Shown here: one piece after another, positions 35,466-44,311 of the stretch
Position numbering within the stretch: the first letter of the stretch is position 1
Layout: each line of letters begins with the position of its first letter
Assembly: GCF_002119525.1 (NCBI RefSeq)
Contig: NZ_CP017916.1
Span: forward strand, 2,542,001-2,606,000
Length of the DNA stretch: 64,000 nucleotides
Reading direction: 5' to 3'
From: Vibrio syngnathi
GTDB taxonomy: Bacteria > Pseudomonadota > Gammaproteobacteria > Enterobacterales > Vibrionaceae
The notes under the pieces: model-generated
Database searches by the model: none
The model's input: only the letters and a program-made list of their open reading frames with translations
Told to the model about the DNA's origin: nothing
Position numbers and translations under genes: made by a program

Positions 35466-37346
35466 TTACTCCATATCACCCAGTACATAATCTTCATCGC
35501 TACTCACTACCGCGCCGTGCTTTAAGAAGTTCTTACCTAGAATCATGCTGTATTCAAAGCGTGAGCGATCTTGAAGGTTTACTCTCACCTCTTTCTCTAA
35601 GTCTCCGAGCTTAACCTTCATTTCGACCACTGGGCGAATGTTCACCTTCTCGCCTTTCTTAGCTTTAATGCGCATTACATCAATCACTGGCTTAGTGAAA
35701 TCTTGCTTATCGCCTTGGTTGTTTTGATAGGTGAAACTCACCATGTCTTGGCCATCTTTCTTAAATCGTTTGATGTTGACTGCGTTCATTGAGCTCACAT
35801 CCGCGCCAGTATCCAACTTGGCTGGGAACTTCATGCCGTTGACTTCAACCACTTCGATGTGTCCTACTTTAAACAGTGGTTCAGCTTTCAACAGATAGTC
35901 AGAGCGAGTGTTTATGTACACACCGTCTTTTGCCATCTTCTTACCTAAAATAAAGTACGCTTCTTTCTCATTCGTATTGAGCACATCGATAGCAAACTCT
36001 TGTTGGCGAACTTTACCAGAGACCGCAAAATCACCACTCACTACCGGACGAGTATCATCACCGACTTTAAGCTTCTTAATAATTGGCTTGGTCACCTTCT
36101 GCTTCTCACCATTTACATCCGTAAGATAAAATACAACGAATGCATCTTTGCCTTTACCTGTCATTTCAAAACTGTCGACCTTCAACAAAGGCGTGTTGAC
36201 CGTGAAAGAGGCAACGGCCTTGAGTGGGAAGTCATCAAGGGTGATGTCCTCTTCTGGAGAAATAACCAAAGGTTCACTCTTTTTAGCGACATCACTAAAA
36301 CTTTCTGAGCCTTTAGAAAGAATATTTTCTGCATTGGTATCAATCATGAAGAGTTCACTGGCGGTACTGGTACCAAATCTCAACTGCGACTCACTACTCG
36401 AGCGCTCACGTAGGTACACCAGAACATCTTTAGTCGTGTTCTCATCGAGTTGAACTGGCACATACACTAAAGGTCTCTTCTTACCGCCCACACTCAACAT
36501 ACGAACTAATGGCAGCGTCATTTCTTTTTGCTTGCCGTCGTTGTCGACCATATCAAACGTGACTTCGCTGTTTTTCTTGTCTACATCAATATTTTTTGAA
36601 TGCAAAATGCTGTAACGATTCTTTAAAGAGAAGGTCGCATTCATCGCCATTCCCGAGATAGACACTACCTCTTTTCGACCTACTACTGTCGCATTTTCCT
36701 GCTCTTGCAAGTAGTCATAGCCCGCAAACACTAAAGCGTTATCAGCAAGAAAAGTTTTGCCAATCAGCACTGGTGCTGAAAAATGGCTTCTGTCGGTAAG
36801 GTTAACGTCTGTTTTTAATTCTTGATCCGCAATGGTGAGTGACATTTTTACGGTAGGACGAAGTAAAGGCGTGCTGCTGGTACGGCTGCGTATTATGCTG
36901 ACTCGCTCTAAAGGTGCTTCGATTAATACCATACCTCCCGTGCGTGGGTTTTGAACCTTAAAAGAGACCACAGCTTCATATTTCGCAAAGGTGCTGCCAT
37001 CCCAATCATCGTAATCAACATCAGAATTGTTCAGCAGATCTTCGGTTAACGCCGCCATCAACTCTTTGTCTTTAAGATTTTTGTAGTCGGCATTTGAGCT
37101 TTTCACGTGAATGTCTTCTGCATGCATAGAGGTGGTTTCTGCACCAGTATCGATTTTACCAATGAAAGGAATATCTTTTAGCCCTTGAACATTAGATAGG
37201 TACACGTTCTCAGTGCGACCTAATACCGACTTACCATCGAGTTCGTAAGTGGGATTTTGAGTGGTGGGTGAAGTGTCAGTAGCCAAAGTGTATTGTGAAA
37301 AAAGTAACGTACTTAGAAGAGTTAGAGCCAAAGGTATCTTTTTCAT
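35466..37346 (-). CDS. Secreted protein with four retropepsin-like (RimB/PF05618-type) repeats
   Basis: A 626-residue exported protein (signal MKKIPLALTLLSTLLFSQYTLA). Four related domains can be traced. Repeat 1 (about 40-215) has the aspartic-protease motif GKIDTGAETTSMHA (Asp66) and ends NLTDRSHFSAPVLIGKTFL. Repeat 4 (about 490-626) has AKLDTGADVSSMNA (Asp512) and ends NLQDRSRFEYSMILGKNFL. Repeats 2 (222-335) and 3 (373-487) keep the fold-like segments but have lost the DTG. The family was first called ATP-dependent zinc protease and is now seen as retropepsin-like. I take the ATG at 37346; a start at 37424 would hide the signal peptide. The substrate is unknown. Confidence 0.75.
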   Translation of the reverse strand: MKKIPLALTLLSTLLFSQYTLATDTSPTTQNPTYELDGKSVLGRTENVYLSNVQGLKDIPFIGKIDTGAETTSMHAEDIHVKSSNADYKNLKDKELMAALTEDLLNNSDVDYDDWDGSTFAKYEAVVSFKVQNPRTGGMVLIEAPLERVSIIRSRTSSTPLLRPTVKMSLTIADQELKTDVNLTDRSHFSAPVLIGKTFLADNALVFAGYDYLQEQENATVVGRKEVVSISGMAMNATFSLKNRYSILHSKNIDVDKKNSEVTFDMVDNDGKQKEMTLPLVRMLSVGGKKRPLVYVPVQLDENTTKDVLVYLRERSSSESQLRFGTSTASELFMIDTNAENILSKGSESFSDVAKKSEPLVISPEEDITLDDFPLKAVASFTVNTPLLKVDSFEMTGKGKDAFVVFYLTDVNGEKQKVTKPIIKKLKVGDDTRPVVSGDFAVSGKVRQQEFAIDVLNTNEKEAYFILGKKMAKDGVYINTRSDYLLKAEPLFKVGHIEVVEVNGMKFPAKLDTGADVSSMNAVNIKRFKKDGQDMVSFTYQNNQGDKQDFTKPVIDVMRIKAKKGEKVNIRPVVEMKVKLGDLEKEVRVNLQDRSRFEYSMILGKNFLKHGAVVSSDEDYVLGDME

Positions 37347-37650
37347 TAGTTGGTCCGTTGTGATCAGTTCACTAATAATACTGGCGTTTTGGTGAAAAGT
37401 TCCCTTACCAGCACTGGTTCTCACATAACGTTAACGCTATGTGTATTTCAATGACAAACCGATGACTTTGCAGAGTAAAACCTTATCGATTATTGACTAA
37501 TGGATACCCAATAACCTTTTCAATGCTCAGTGTTCTATTGAAGAAATGAATACAAAAAAGCCAACGACGAGCGCTGACCTTAGCTATTCAAAACACACCT
37601 GAAGCGAGTTTAACTTGCTAAAACACAAACGGTTCTAGATAAACATAGCA

Positions 37651-38478
37651 CTAAAAAGTCCCGACTGTTTTCTTTGCACAGATAGCTCGAGCTTTTTCTG
37701 CATCCTCACCTTTATTTTTTGAATAACTATTATTCTTATTAAAACATTGGCGATAAGATTCGATGTAACGCTCAAATAGCACTTTAGCTTCAGATTGCGG
37801 TTTAGAAAGCAGTTGGTTAACGAATTTTTTTGAGCCGACCTCAAAATGCTGAGTATCGATTGGGCTGTTCCAATCCCCTCCCCAGATCATAAATCCGTGA
37901 TGGGCAAACAGCTCAACCACATCTTCTGCCATGCCACTGCGTTCAATTTCATCACGCGCGCGAAAACGAGTACGATTCACATAGCGAGTCGCAGATTGTG
38001 AAGGCTTTACCGTGATTCGTCCGTTGCTATCGAACTCTAAGAAAGGGTTTTGAACTGGGTTGATGTCGATTGCCACACCATAGGCATGTTTCGACCAACC
38101 TCCCCCGCCTGTAATAGGACGAGCATTAAACGCGCTGCTGTTGTTCGCATCCATAGAGGCGTTATCGTCACCTCTGAATTCACGCATTAGGCGAGCGGAA
38201 TGAAGAGGGAAATTGCGCTGTTTAAGCTCTGAAAAGATTTGTTCAACAGCAGGCGCAATAACATCAAGCACAATCATATTGCCCTGTTGCATTTCCCCTT
38301 TGAAATTAATGAAATCGAAATCCACCTTAGATAGTCGCTCACAACCAACAGGCGCACCACTACTCAAAACATTGTTCTTTTTCATCATGTCGCATTGCCA
38401 TTGAGATATAGGGGCAACTTGGGCATAACTCGCAACACTGAGCACAGTGGCCAGCCAGCCGACAATAAAACGTTTCAT
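37651..38478 (-). CDS. Secreted M15-family peptidoglycan peptidase
   Basis: A 275-residue exported protein (signal about 1-19) with a D-alanyl-D-alanine carboxypeptidase/L-Ala-D-Glu endopeptidase domain of family M15. Zinc ligands are His131 and Asp138 in SKHAYGVAIDIN and His211 in DTQHFEV, with the usual Trp-rich GFMIWGGDWN before it. It would trim peptide stems of peptidoglycan in the periplasm. The C-terminal 60 residues are charged and have two cysteines. It is a single gene, 300 bp from the retropepsin-repeat gene on the same strand; a functional link is not established. Confidence 0.85.
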   Translation of the reverse strand: MKRFIVGWLATVLSVASYAQVAPISQWQCDMMKKNNVLSSGAPVGCERLSKVDFDFINFKGEMQQGNMIVLDVIAPAVEQIFSELKQRNFPLHSARLMREFRGDDNASMDANNSSAFNARPITGGGGWSKHAYGVAIDINPVQNPFLEFDSNGRITVKPSQSATRYVNRTRFRARDEIERSGMAEDVVELFAHHGFMIWGGDWNSPIDTQHFEVGSKKFVNQLLSKPQSEAKVLFERYIESYRQCFNKNNSYSKNKGEDAEKARAICAKKTVGTF

Positions 38479-38560
38479 ATCAAAGACTCAAAAATAGTAA
38501 GAGTGAAAAGTAGCAGAAGTTGGAAAATAGCATATTAAGCCAAGTTGAGCGCTCGATTTG

Positions 38561-39289
38561 TTAGCGTGTTTTATTCCAATAGACAATCTCTCGAACTCGT
38601 CCGTTCTGGTCGACATCCGCTTCTCCATCAACATTAGAAGGCTCAGGTAAGGTCGATAATTGCGGAGCGCAATAGGCAATCAACATCAGCACGAAAGCAT
38701 CGTAAATATCATCTATCGCGACGTCTTTTCGCTTGGTATTTGAAATGGCCAACGACAAGCCGTCACACCATTGAGGGGCAAGTTGCTGAATAATAGAAAG
38801 TCGTTCCTCTTTGCCTTCTTGTGTTCGTTTGGAAAACGTCAGCGGTTCGTCTTTCAATGCTGCAAACACCACCTCAGGATGTGATTCCCTGATAGAAAGA
38901 TTGGGATGAGTTTCAATGAGCTCATCAAGCTCGCGGATCTTGGGCACAATTCCCCAGGTCTGCTTAGCAAACTTCTTATCAAGCTTCCCCACATTGGCAT
39001 TACACGCCGTAATGTAATCGGTTTGGTAAACCGCCTCACGACACGGAACAGGAAAAACGGAAGAGCCACGCTTACTGGTAAGAAAACGTCTTGCCGCTTT
39101 ATCGCATAATCTATCCGGAGTCTGTGAATCGCTAAAACCAATCGGCATATCTATTAACGTCGTCGAACCTGCAAATTCATCAACCAACTCATCGAGGGTG
39201 TTTACCACTTTAAACGTAGGTATCTTATTGCCAGAGACAATCCAAGCGATCCAACCGGCCTTACAGCCATCAATTCCGATGTATTTCAT
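38561..39289 (-). CDS. DUF429-family protein
   Basis: A 242-residue protein that opens MKYIGIDGCKAGWIAWIVSG, followed by IDMPIGFSDS and RRFLTSKRGSSVFPVPCREA, all characteristic of DUF429. The fold resembles RNase H-like enzymes (acidic residues Asp7 and Asp97 region), suggesting nuclease or phosphotransfer activity, but no function is established. It lies on the same strand between an M15 peptidase and a YeeE/YedE transporter, without obvious coupling. Confidence 0.85.
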   Translation of the reverse strand: MKYIGIDGCKAGWIAWIVSGNKIPTFKVVNTLDELVDEFAGSTTLIDMPIGFSDSQTPDRLCDKAARRFLTSKRGSSVFPVPCREAVYQTDYITACNANVGKLDKKFAKQTWGIVPKIRELDELIETHPNLSIRESHPEVVFAALKDEPLTFSKRTQEGKEERLSIIQQLAPQWCDGLSLAISNTKRKDVAIDDIYDAFVLMLIAYCAPQLSTLPEPSNVDGEADVDQNGRVREIVYWNKTR

Positions 39290-39335
39290 TGTGTTCTCAA
39301 ATTACGTGCCCATGTAATTTACGTACTGTCGCTAA

Positions 39336-40238
39336 CTATCGGCTTTGAATCAACTTAACTCCGGTATATATACCCACAATGATACTCAACACAGAAAAAA
39401 CACCCGCCAACGACAGCACTGGCATCGCCACTAACAGCTGAGTATCGTTCCCGCCACCAGCCATTACGGCTCCAAAGCCCATAAGTACACCAGCAACTAA
39501 GTGTTTGCCCAATCGACGTATAGAGCTCAACCTCAAAGAAAACGACCCAGTAAATAACGCGGCGCTAACCATTCCAACTAACAGTGAGATCATCAATATA
39601 AAACGCTCGCTGCTTGGCCAATCTTCAGATCTTCCGTGCCAAAGTGAAGTCCCCATAGATTTCAACAACCCACTTGGCGTCCAGTGTGGCTCATACAAGA
39701 AAACAAAGCCTGCCATTAACCCAATCCCCAACATTGAGAACCATAACTTGCGATTTACCGCATTCATGAAGTAGCAACTCACCACAATTGTGAGCGAGAT
39801 ACTTCCAAGAAATATGTATCTGGAAAAGTCAGACAGTACTAACCTAGATCCTTTCAACTCCGAAGGCAAAACTGGAGCAAACACCAACCAAGCAACGAAC
39901 CACCCTAATATGGTCGCCAGCATAACCAGTTCACCACGAGCTAAGCGGCTTACGGTAGATACCCCGCAACCACTATTAATTGCCGCTCCAATACCAAACA
40001 GAAAACCACCAAACAGGGAAAACAGGCTCGGCCAAAACGCAGAAGATAACGCTCGTCCTTCCACTGCCGATCCTAATGCCATAAACACCCAAGCCAATGA
40101 GCCACTAAACACAATCGCGACAATCAGCATTGGTGACCCGCTTGTCGCCTCTTTAACGCCCCGAACCATACAAAGGCCGGTAGTTTGGGCGAGATATCCG
40201 ACCAGAAAGATGCAGAGCAAAACGAGAATAAACAACAT
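39336..40238 (-). CDS. YeeE/YedE-family (sulfur transport) membrane protein
   Basis: A 300-residue membrane protein with about eight hydrophobic segments. The two cysteine-bearing signatures of the family are present: TTGLCMVRGVKEATSG near the start and GAAINSGCGVSTVSRLARGE near residue 90. YeeE is a thiosulfate uptake channel in which such cysteines relay the substrate; transport of thiosulfate or a related sulfur species is therefore likely. No tusA-like partner gene is next to it. Its start is about 150 bp from the divergent unknown gene at 40387. Confidence 0.85.
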   Translation of the reverse strand: MLFILVLLCIFLVGYLAQTTGLCMVRGVKEATSGSPMLIVAIVFSGSLAWVFMALGSAVEGRALSSAFWPSLFSLFGGFLFGIGAAINSGCGVSTVSRLARGELVMLATILGWFVAWLVFAPVLPSELKGSRLVLSDFSRYIFLGSISLTIVVSCYFMNAVNRKLWFSMLGIGLMAGFVFLYEPHWTPSGLLKSMGTSLWHGRSEDWPSSERFILMISLLVGMVSAALFTGSFSLRLSSIRRLGKHLVAGVLMGFGAVMAGGGNDTQLLVAMPVLSLAGVFSVLSIIVGIYTGVKLIQSR

Positions 40239-40386
40239 ACACAGCCTCCGAATTGCGTTGATTTTATTATTGTCGTTGGTTAAATATAGTCAGAGCATCC
40301 AATAACAACGTGCAAGGACAAGTCTGAACAGGGATAATTGTTTTGATAATTAAACCAAGCTCAAGCACCCAGCCGATAAAAGACTA

Positions 40387-41325
40387 ATGACCACATACTC
40401 ACACATAGATACCCCGTTCAACCTGCGCCACACCTGTTGGTTTTGTGGTGAACCTTCCAATGATGTTGTTGAATTCCCTAAGACTGCACAAGCTATTGCC
40501 AAGATAGACTATTCACCGATTGCACTGCCAGCTTGTAAGGAGTGCGCGAGTGTTAGGTATGCAAAAGATCTAACTTCGATTTGGGCTGTGCGCGATCAGA
40601 TAAAACACGCACTCATCGATAAATACGCAAAGCACTTAGGTATTGGTGAGAACTGGACGGAGCAAGAGCTTATTGATTCTGATTTCTCGGGCTCGACGCT
40701 CGGCGGGTTTGGGCGTAGTGCTTGGAAGATGTATCAAATAGCCAAACAACGAGTCGATTATAAAGGCTGGCCTTTGTCGGTTGATGACATCCCACTTGAG
40801 GTATACGACGAAACCAGTGGCTTTGAGTTTGACGGTACTCGTTACGCATCAATCAATTCATGTATCGACTATTTCACCAAGGCTGCGGGCGTAGACAAAG
40901 AACTGCTATCGCAACTTGTCGATATCGTTTCAACAGACCGTTTTAGCTACGCGCTTCGAATCGCGAAGCTGAACAAGAATGTCTCTAATACCAAACGCTC
41001 AGAGATCATCGAAGAGGTGTTACAGCAAGAGTCTGAGCAAGAAGAGATACAGCTTGAGCAAGCCAATTCACTGTTCAACCCAAATGTCGAAGAGGTCAGC
41101 ATTTCAGGTTCGACGGCTCCAGTGTTCGCAATTCAATGGGCAATGATGAATAACGTTAAAGATTTAGCTCACCTTTGCGCGCTCGAAGATGATTATTTTG
41201 ACTATTTCGAGCATCTTGGTGGCCCAGCAGCTTTCATGTCTTATAACGGCCTACAGCTCTACTTAGAGTCACGACAAGACCTGGAATGGGTAGAAAAATT
41301 GGACCCAAATAAACAATATTGGTGA
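40387..41325 (+). CDS. Hypothetical protein with N-terminal zinc ribbon
   Basis: A 312-residue cytoplasmic protein that I do not recognise. Cys17-x2-Cys20 (TCWFCGEPS) and Cys50-x2-Cys53 (ACKECAS) likely bind one zinc. The middle (about 95-125) has GSTLGGFGRSAWKMYQIAK, and a second half of mixed helices includes a Glu/Gln-rich stretch (EEVLQQESEQEEIQLEQ near 215-235). No membrane segment or signal. The zinc-ribbon start recalls HNH-associated proteins, but no HNH motif follows. It is transcribed alone. Confidence 0.7.
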   Translation: MTTYSHIDTPFNLRHTCWFCGEPSNDVVEFPKTAQAIAKIDYSPIALPACKECASVRYAKDLTSIWAVRDQIKHALIDKYAKHLGIGENWTEQELIDSDFSGSTLGGFGRSAWKMYQIAKQRVDYKGWPLSVDDIPLEVYDETSGFEFDGTRYASINSCIDYFTKAAGVDKELLSQLVDIVSTDRFSYALRIAKLNKNVSNTKRSEIIEEVLQQESEQEEIQLEQANSLFNPNVEEVSISGSTAPVFAIQWAMMNNVKDLAHLCALEDDYFDYFEHLGGPAAFMSYNGLQLYLESRQDLEWVEKLDPNKQYW

Positions 41326-41522
41326 TCATTAACCATTACTGGTGAACACGTGTAAGCTCGATAACCGTATCAAACACCCATTGTTAGTCCTTGTTTTATA
41401 TAAAGATCTAAAAATCACACCCTACAACAGTTAATTGTTGCAATTCGGTTAAATAGAGTGAAAACTTCAAGCATCTAAAACTATTTAATCACTGCAATCT
41501 TGCGGTGAGTAAGGAGTGAATT

Positions 41523-42290
41523 GTGCTTGCTGTTCTTCGTATTATTTTGGCTACGGTGTTTATTATTTTCACCACTCTATGTGCTTTTGTTTACTGCTTG
41601 TTTAGCCCCAAGAACCCTAAGCATGTGTACGTTTTCTGCCGTTGGTTCAATCAACTACAAAAGATCGTCGGTGTAAAACTGGTGCAGCGCGGCCTAGAGA
41701 ATGCGCCGACGTCAGAAAAAAGCGTCTATATCTCTAACCACCAAAGCATATTAGACTTTGTGACTGACCCTGGGATGCTAAGGCCTCGTACAGTTTCTTT
41801 AGGCAAGCGCGATTTGTTGTATGTGCCTTTCTTTGGGCTGCTGTATTGGATCACCGGTAACATCATGATTAACCGCGAAGATAAGTCCAAAGCACGAGAT
41901 ACCATCAAGCAAGTGGCGGAAGCAATTAATCAGAGAGATCTGTCTGTTTGGGTTTATCCTGAAGGAACGCGCAGTAAAGGGCGTGGACTACTACCATTCA
42001 AAACGGGCGCTTTCCGAATTGCGATTGAAGCCGGCGTGCCTATCACCCCGATGTGTACCAGCACCACACACAATAAGATTGACCTCAACCGAGTTAATAA
42101 TGGCATTGTGATCACCGAAATGCTTGAGCCTATCGATGTGTCTGGATACAAGCTCAACAATGCGAGAGAGCTGGCCAATCACTGTCACGCAATCATGGCA
42201 GAAAAAATAGCAGAGCTTGATGCCGAAGTAGCTCGTTTAGAGGCGCAACAAAATCCAGAACTGGATTCAGACGGTTCTTCCGCGCGCTAA
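41523..42290 (+). CDS. plsC: 1-acyl-sn-glycerol-3-phosphate acyltransferase
   Basis: PlsC adds the second acyl chain to form phosphatidic acid at the inner membrane. The 255-residue protein has an N-terminal membrane helix, the catalytic NHQSILD (72-78; H-x4-D), and VYPEGTRSKG (EGTR at 147-150). The start is GTG, with AAGGAG well placed upstream. The Glu/Ala-rich C-terminus extends slightly beyond the Escherichia coli protein. It is the probable sole copy in this window, followed by an unrelated beta-CASP gene 177 bp later. Confidence 0.93.
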   Translation: MLAVLRIILATVFIIFTTLCAFVYCLFSPKNPKHVYVFCRWFNQLQKIVGVKLVQRGLENAPTSEKSVYISNHQSILDFVTDPGMLRPRTVSLGKRDLLYVPFFGLLYWITGNIMINREDKSKARDTIKQVAEAINQRDLSVWVYPEGTRSKGRGLLPFKTGAFRIAIEAGVPITPMCTSTTHNKIDLNRVNNGIVITEMLEPIDVSGYKLNNARELANHCHAIMAEKIAELDAEVARLEAQQNPELDSDGSSAR

Positions 42291-42467
42291 CAAGGTAGTT
42301 ACAGAAGGAACAAGAACTAACTCGCAACGAACCCACAGAGTCATTGCTCAGTTACTTAAAAAGGCACTCAACGATCGCAACTCTCATTGTTCTTGTTTTA
42401 CTTGCTGGTGCTTATCCGCAAAATAAAAACAGGCGTTAATGGCTTTATAGAGCAATGGGAGTAAACG

Positions 42468-43853
42468 ATGGAAGTGATTCACCATGGCGGCAAACATACC
42501 GTTACAGGATCTTGTCACGAATTAAGAGATTCAGGCCAAGCGGTGCTCATCGATTGTGGCCTTTTTCAAGGTAAAGAGTCCCAAGGTTTAGATCTTCAAG
42601 GTAAAAAGCTTCAAGGTGAAGATGCACGCCCTCTTGATATTGAATTTGAAACGTCCCACCTTAACGCTCTGCTGCTGACCCACACTCACATTGATCATAT
42701 CGGACGATTACCTTGGTTACTCGCCTGTGGCTTTAACCAACCAATTTATTGTACTCAGGCGACAGCTGAACTCGCCCCTTTAATGATTGAAGACGGCTTA
42801 AAACTGCAAGGGCTCAGTCATAAACAATCCAAACTCATCCTTAAAAAAATTCATTCGTTGATTGCTCCTAAGCCTTATGGGGAATGGTTTCCAATTGTCT
42901 CTAAACAGCAAAACGACGGAAAGGATCATCATAGGCCAAATACTCTGTATGCTCGCTTTCAACCTGCAGGGCATATCTTAGGTTCGGCCTATATAGAGAT
43001 TAAGTTACCCAACCAAGAGGTAGTGGTCTTTTCAGGCGACTTGGGCCCTAGTAACACGCCACTGCTGCCGGATCCTAAACCACCACAACAAGCCGACTAT
43101 CTGTTTATTGAGTCGACTTACGGCACTAGCACGCACGACGATATTGCTTCACGCTCTGAACGCCTCAAAGCAATCATTGATCGTTCGTTACTTGATGGCG
43201 GCGTTATTCTAATTCCGGCTTTTAGCATCGGTCGAACACAGGAACTGCTATTTGATATCGAACAGCTGATCTTTGAGCATCAACTCAGCAGCGATATTCC
43301 TATCATCCTCGATTCGCCTATGGCAGAAAAGGTGACGCGATCCTACCGACGCTTTAAAGAGTTATGGGGGCAAGAAGCAAAGCAACGTCTTGAACTGAAA
43401 CGTCACCCACTCGCTTTCGAACAATGCATTACGGTTGATGGGCATAGAATGCACAAGAAAATCGTTAATCGCCTTAAGTCGACAGGTGAACCCGCAATTG
43501 TGGTCGCAGCTTCTGGAATGTGTCAGGGCGGCAGGATAATGAACTACTTATCCGCTTTGCTTCCCGATAAACGGACGGATGTGATTTTAGCGGGCTATCA
43601 AGCACACGGAACGCTCGGGCGCGAGTTGCAACAAGGTAAAACACAGGTTTTCATTGATAACAAAGACGTTGAGGTTAATGCTCAAATTCATGGTATGTCT
43701 GGCTACTCGGCTCATGCCGATAAAGAGGATCTCAACCGATTTATAGCAGGAATTTCAGTTCCACCAAGAGAAGTGCATTTGATTCACGGCGAGCCAAATA
43801 CTCAGTCGGAGTTCGCTCAAGAATTACAGGCGCGAGGGTTCGTGGTTGTTTGA
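42468..43853 (+). CDS. MBL-fold beta-CASP RNA-processing exonuclease-like protein
   Basis: A 461-residue protein of the metallo-beta-lactamase/beta-CASP superfamily (YSH1/CPSF-73-like). Motif 2 is HTHIDH (72-77), the phosphate-contacting AGHILGSAYIEI and FSGDLG follow, then the beta-CASP domain (about 215-390, FSIGRTQELLFDIEQL; ASGMCQGGRIMNYL), and motif C near YSAHADKEDL. Bacterial relatives act as RNases, but most are uncharacterised. The zinc ligands appear complete. The gene stands alone. Confidence 0.88.
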   Translation: MEVIHHGGKHTVTGSCHELRDSGQAVLIDCGLFQGKESQGLDLQGKKLQGEDARPLDIEFETSHLNALLLTHTHIDHIGRLPWLLACGFNQPIYCTQATAELAPLMIEDGLKLQGLSHKQSKLILKKIHSLIAPKPYGEWFPIVSKQQNDGKDHHRPNTLYARFQPAGHILGSAYIEIKLPNQEVVVFSGDLGPSNTPLLPDPKPPQQADYLFIESTYGTSTHDDIASRSERLKAIIDRSLLDGGVILIPAFSIGRTQELLFDIEQLIFEHQLSSDIPIILDSPMAEKVTRSYRRFKELWGQEAKQRLELKRHPLAFEQCITVDGHRMHKKIVNRLKSTGEPAIVVAASGMCQGGRIMNYLSALLPDKRTDVILAGYQAHGTLGRELQQGKTQVFIDNKDVEVNAQIHGMSGYSAHADKEDLNRFIAGISVPPREVHLIHGEPNTQSEFAQELQARGFVVV

Positions 43854-44311
43854 AACAGGCATCAAATTAGCAGCTTTCACTAGGTAAATATTAAAGCCTT
43901 GATTATCGAACCTTCAAAAAAAAACCGCCTCTTAGACCTATTTGTTCACACAATGCAGGTTATATGTTCCAACTCCCTCTATCCCACCACGCCTCTATCA
44001 GCCGTTTATGCTAAGCGGCTTTGGTCACTGCTTTTTTTCAATTTCGCTTCCTATGCGCACCTCAAATCTTCCGTTTTGTATTAATCACTATTTATTCATT
44101 TTGCAAAACACTACAAATAAAAACCAGTTGCATAACGAGTTAAATGGAACGATTATCGAATTAGCACTAAGCATTAACAAACACCCTCTATAACTTGCTT
44201 TATGTCACAGTAATCCTAATGCGCAGTTAAATAATTTAACACTCGGGTTACAAGTGAAGTATTGTGTTGTTCGAAAAACAATCATAAGCAAAACTAACAG
44301 GGAAAATACTC
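43854..44311. other. Intergenic region before the alanine symporter gene
   Basis: This 458 bp stretch has no supported ORF. A weak hairpin AGCCG/CGGCT at 44000-44020 followed by a T run at 44032-44038 may end the beta-CASP gene transcript. The remaining AT-rich part should hold the promoter of the symporter gene; I could not pick one with confidence. Confidence 0.4.

Noticed and set aside
43899..44193. Overlapping ORFs of 61 and 83 codons before the alanine symporter gene
   Set aside because: No ribosome sites, biased composition, and they overlap each other in different frames.
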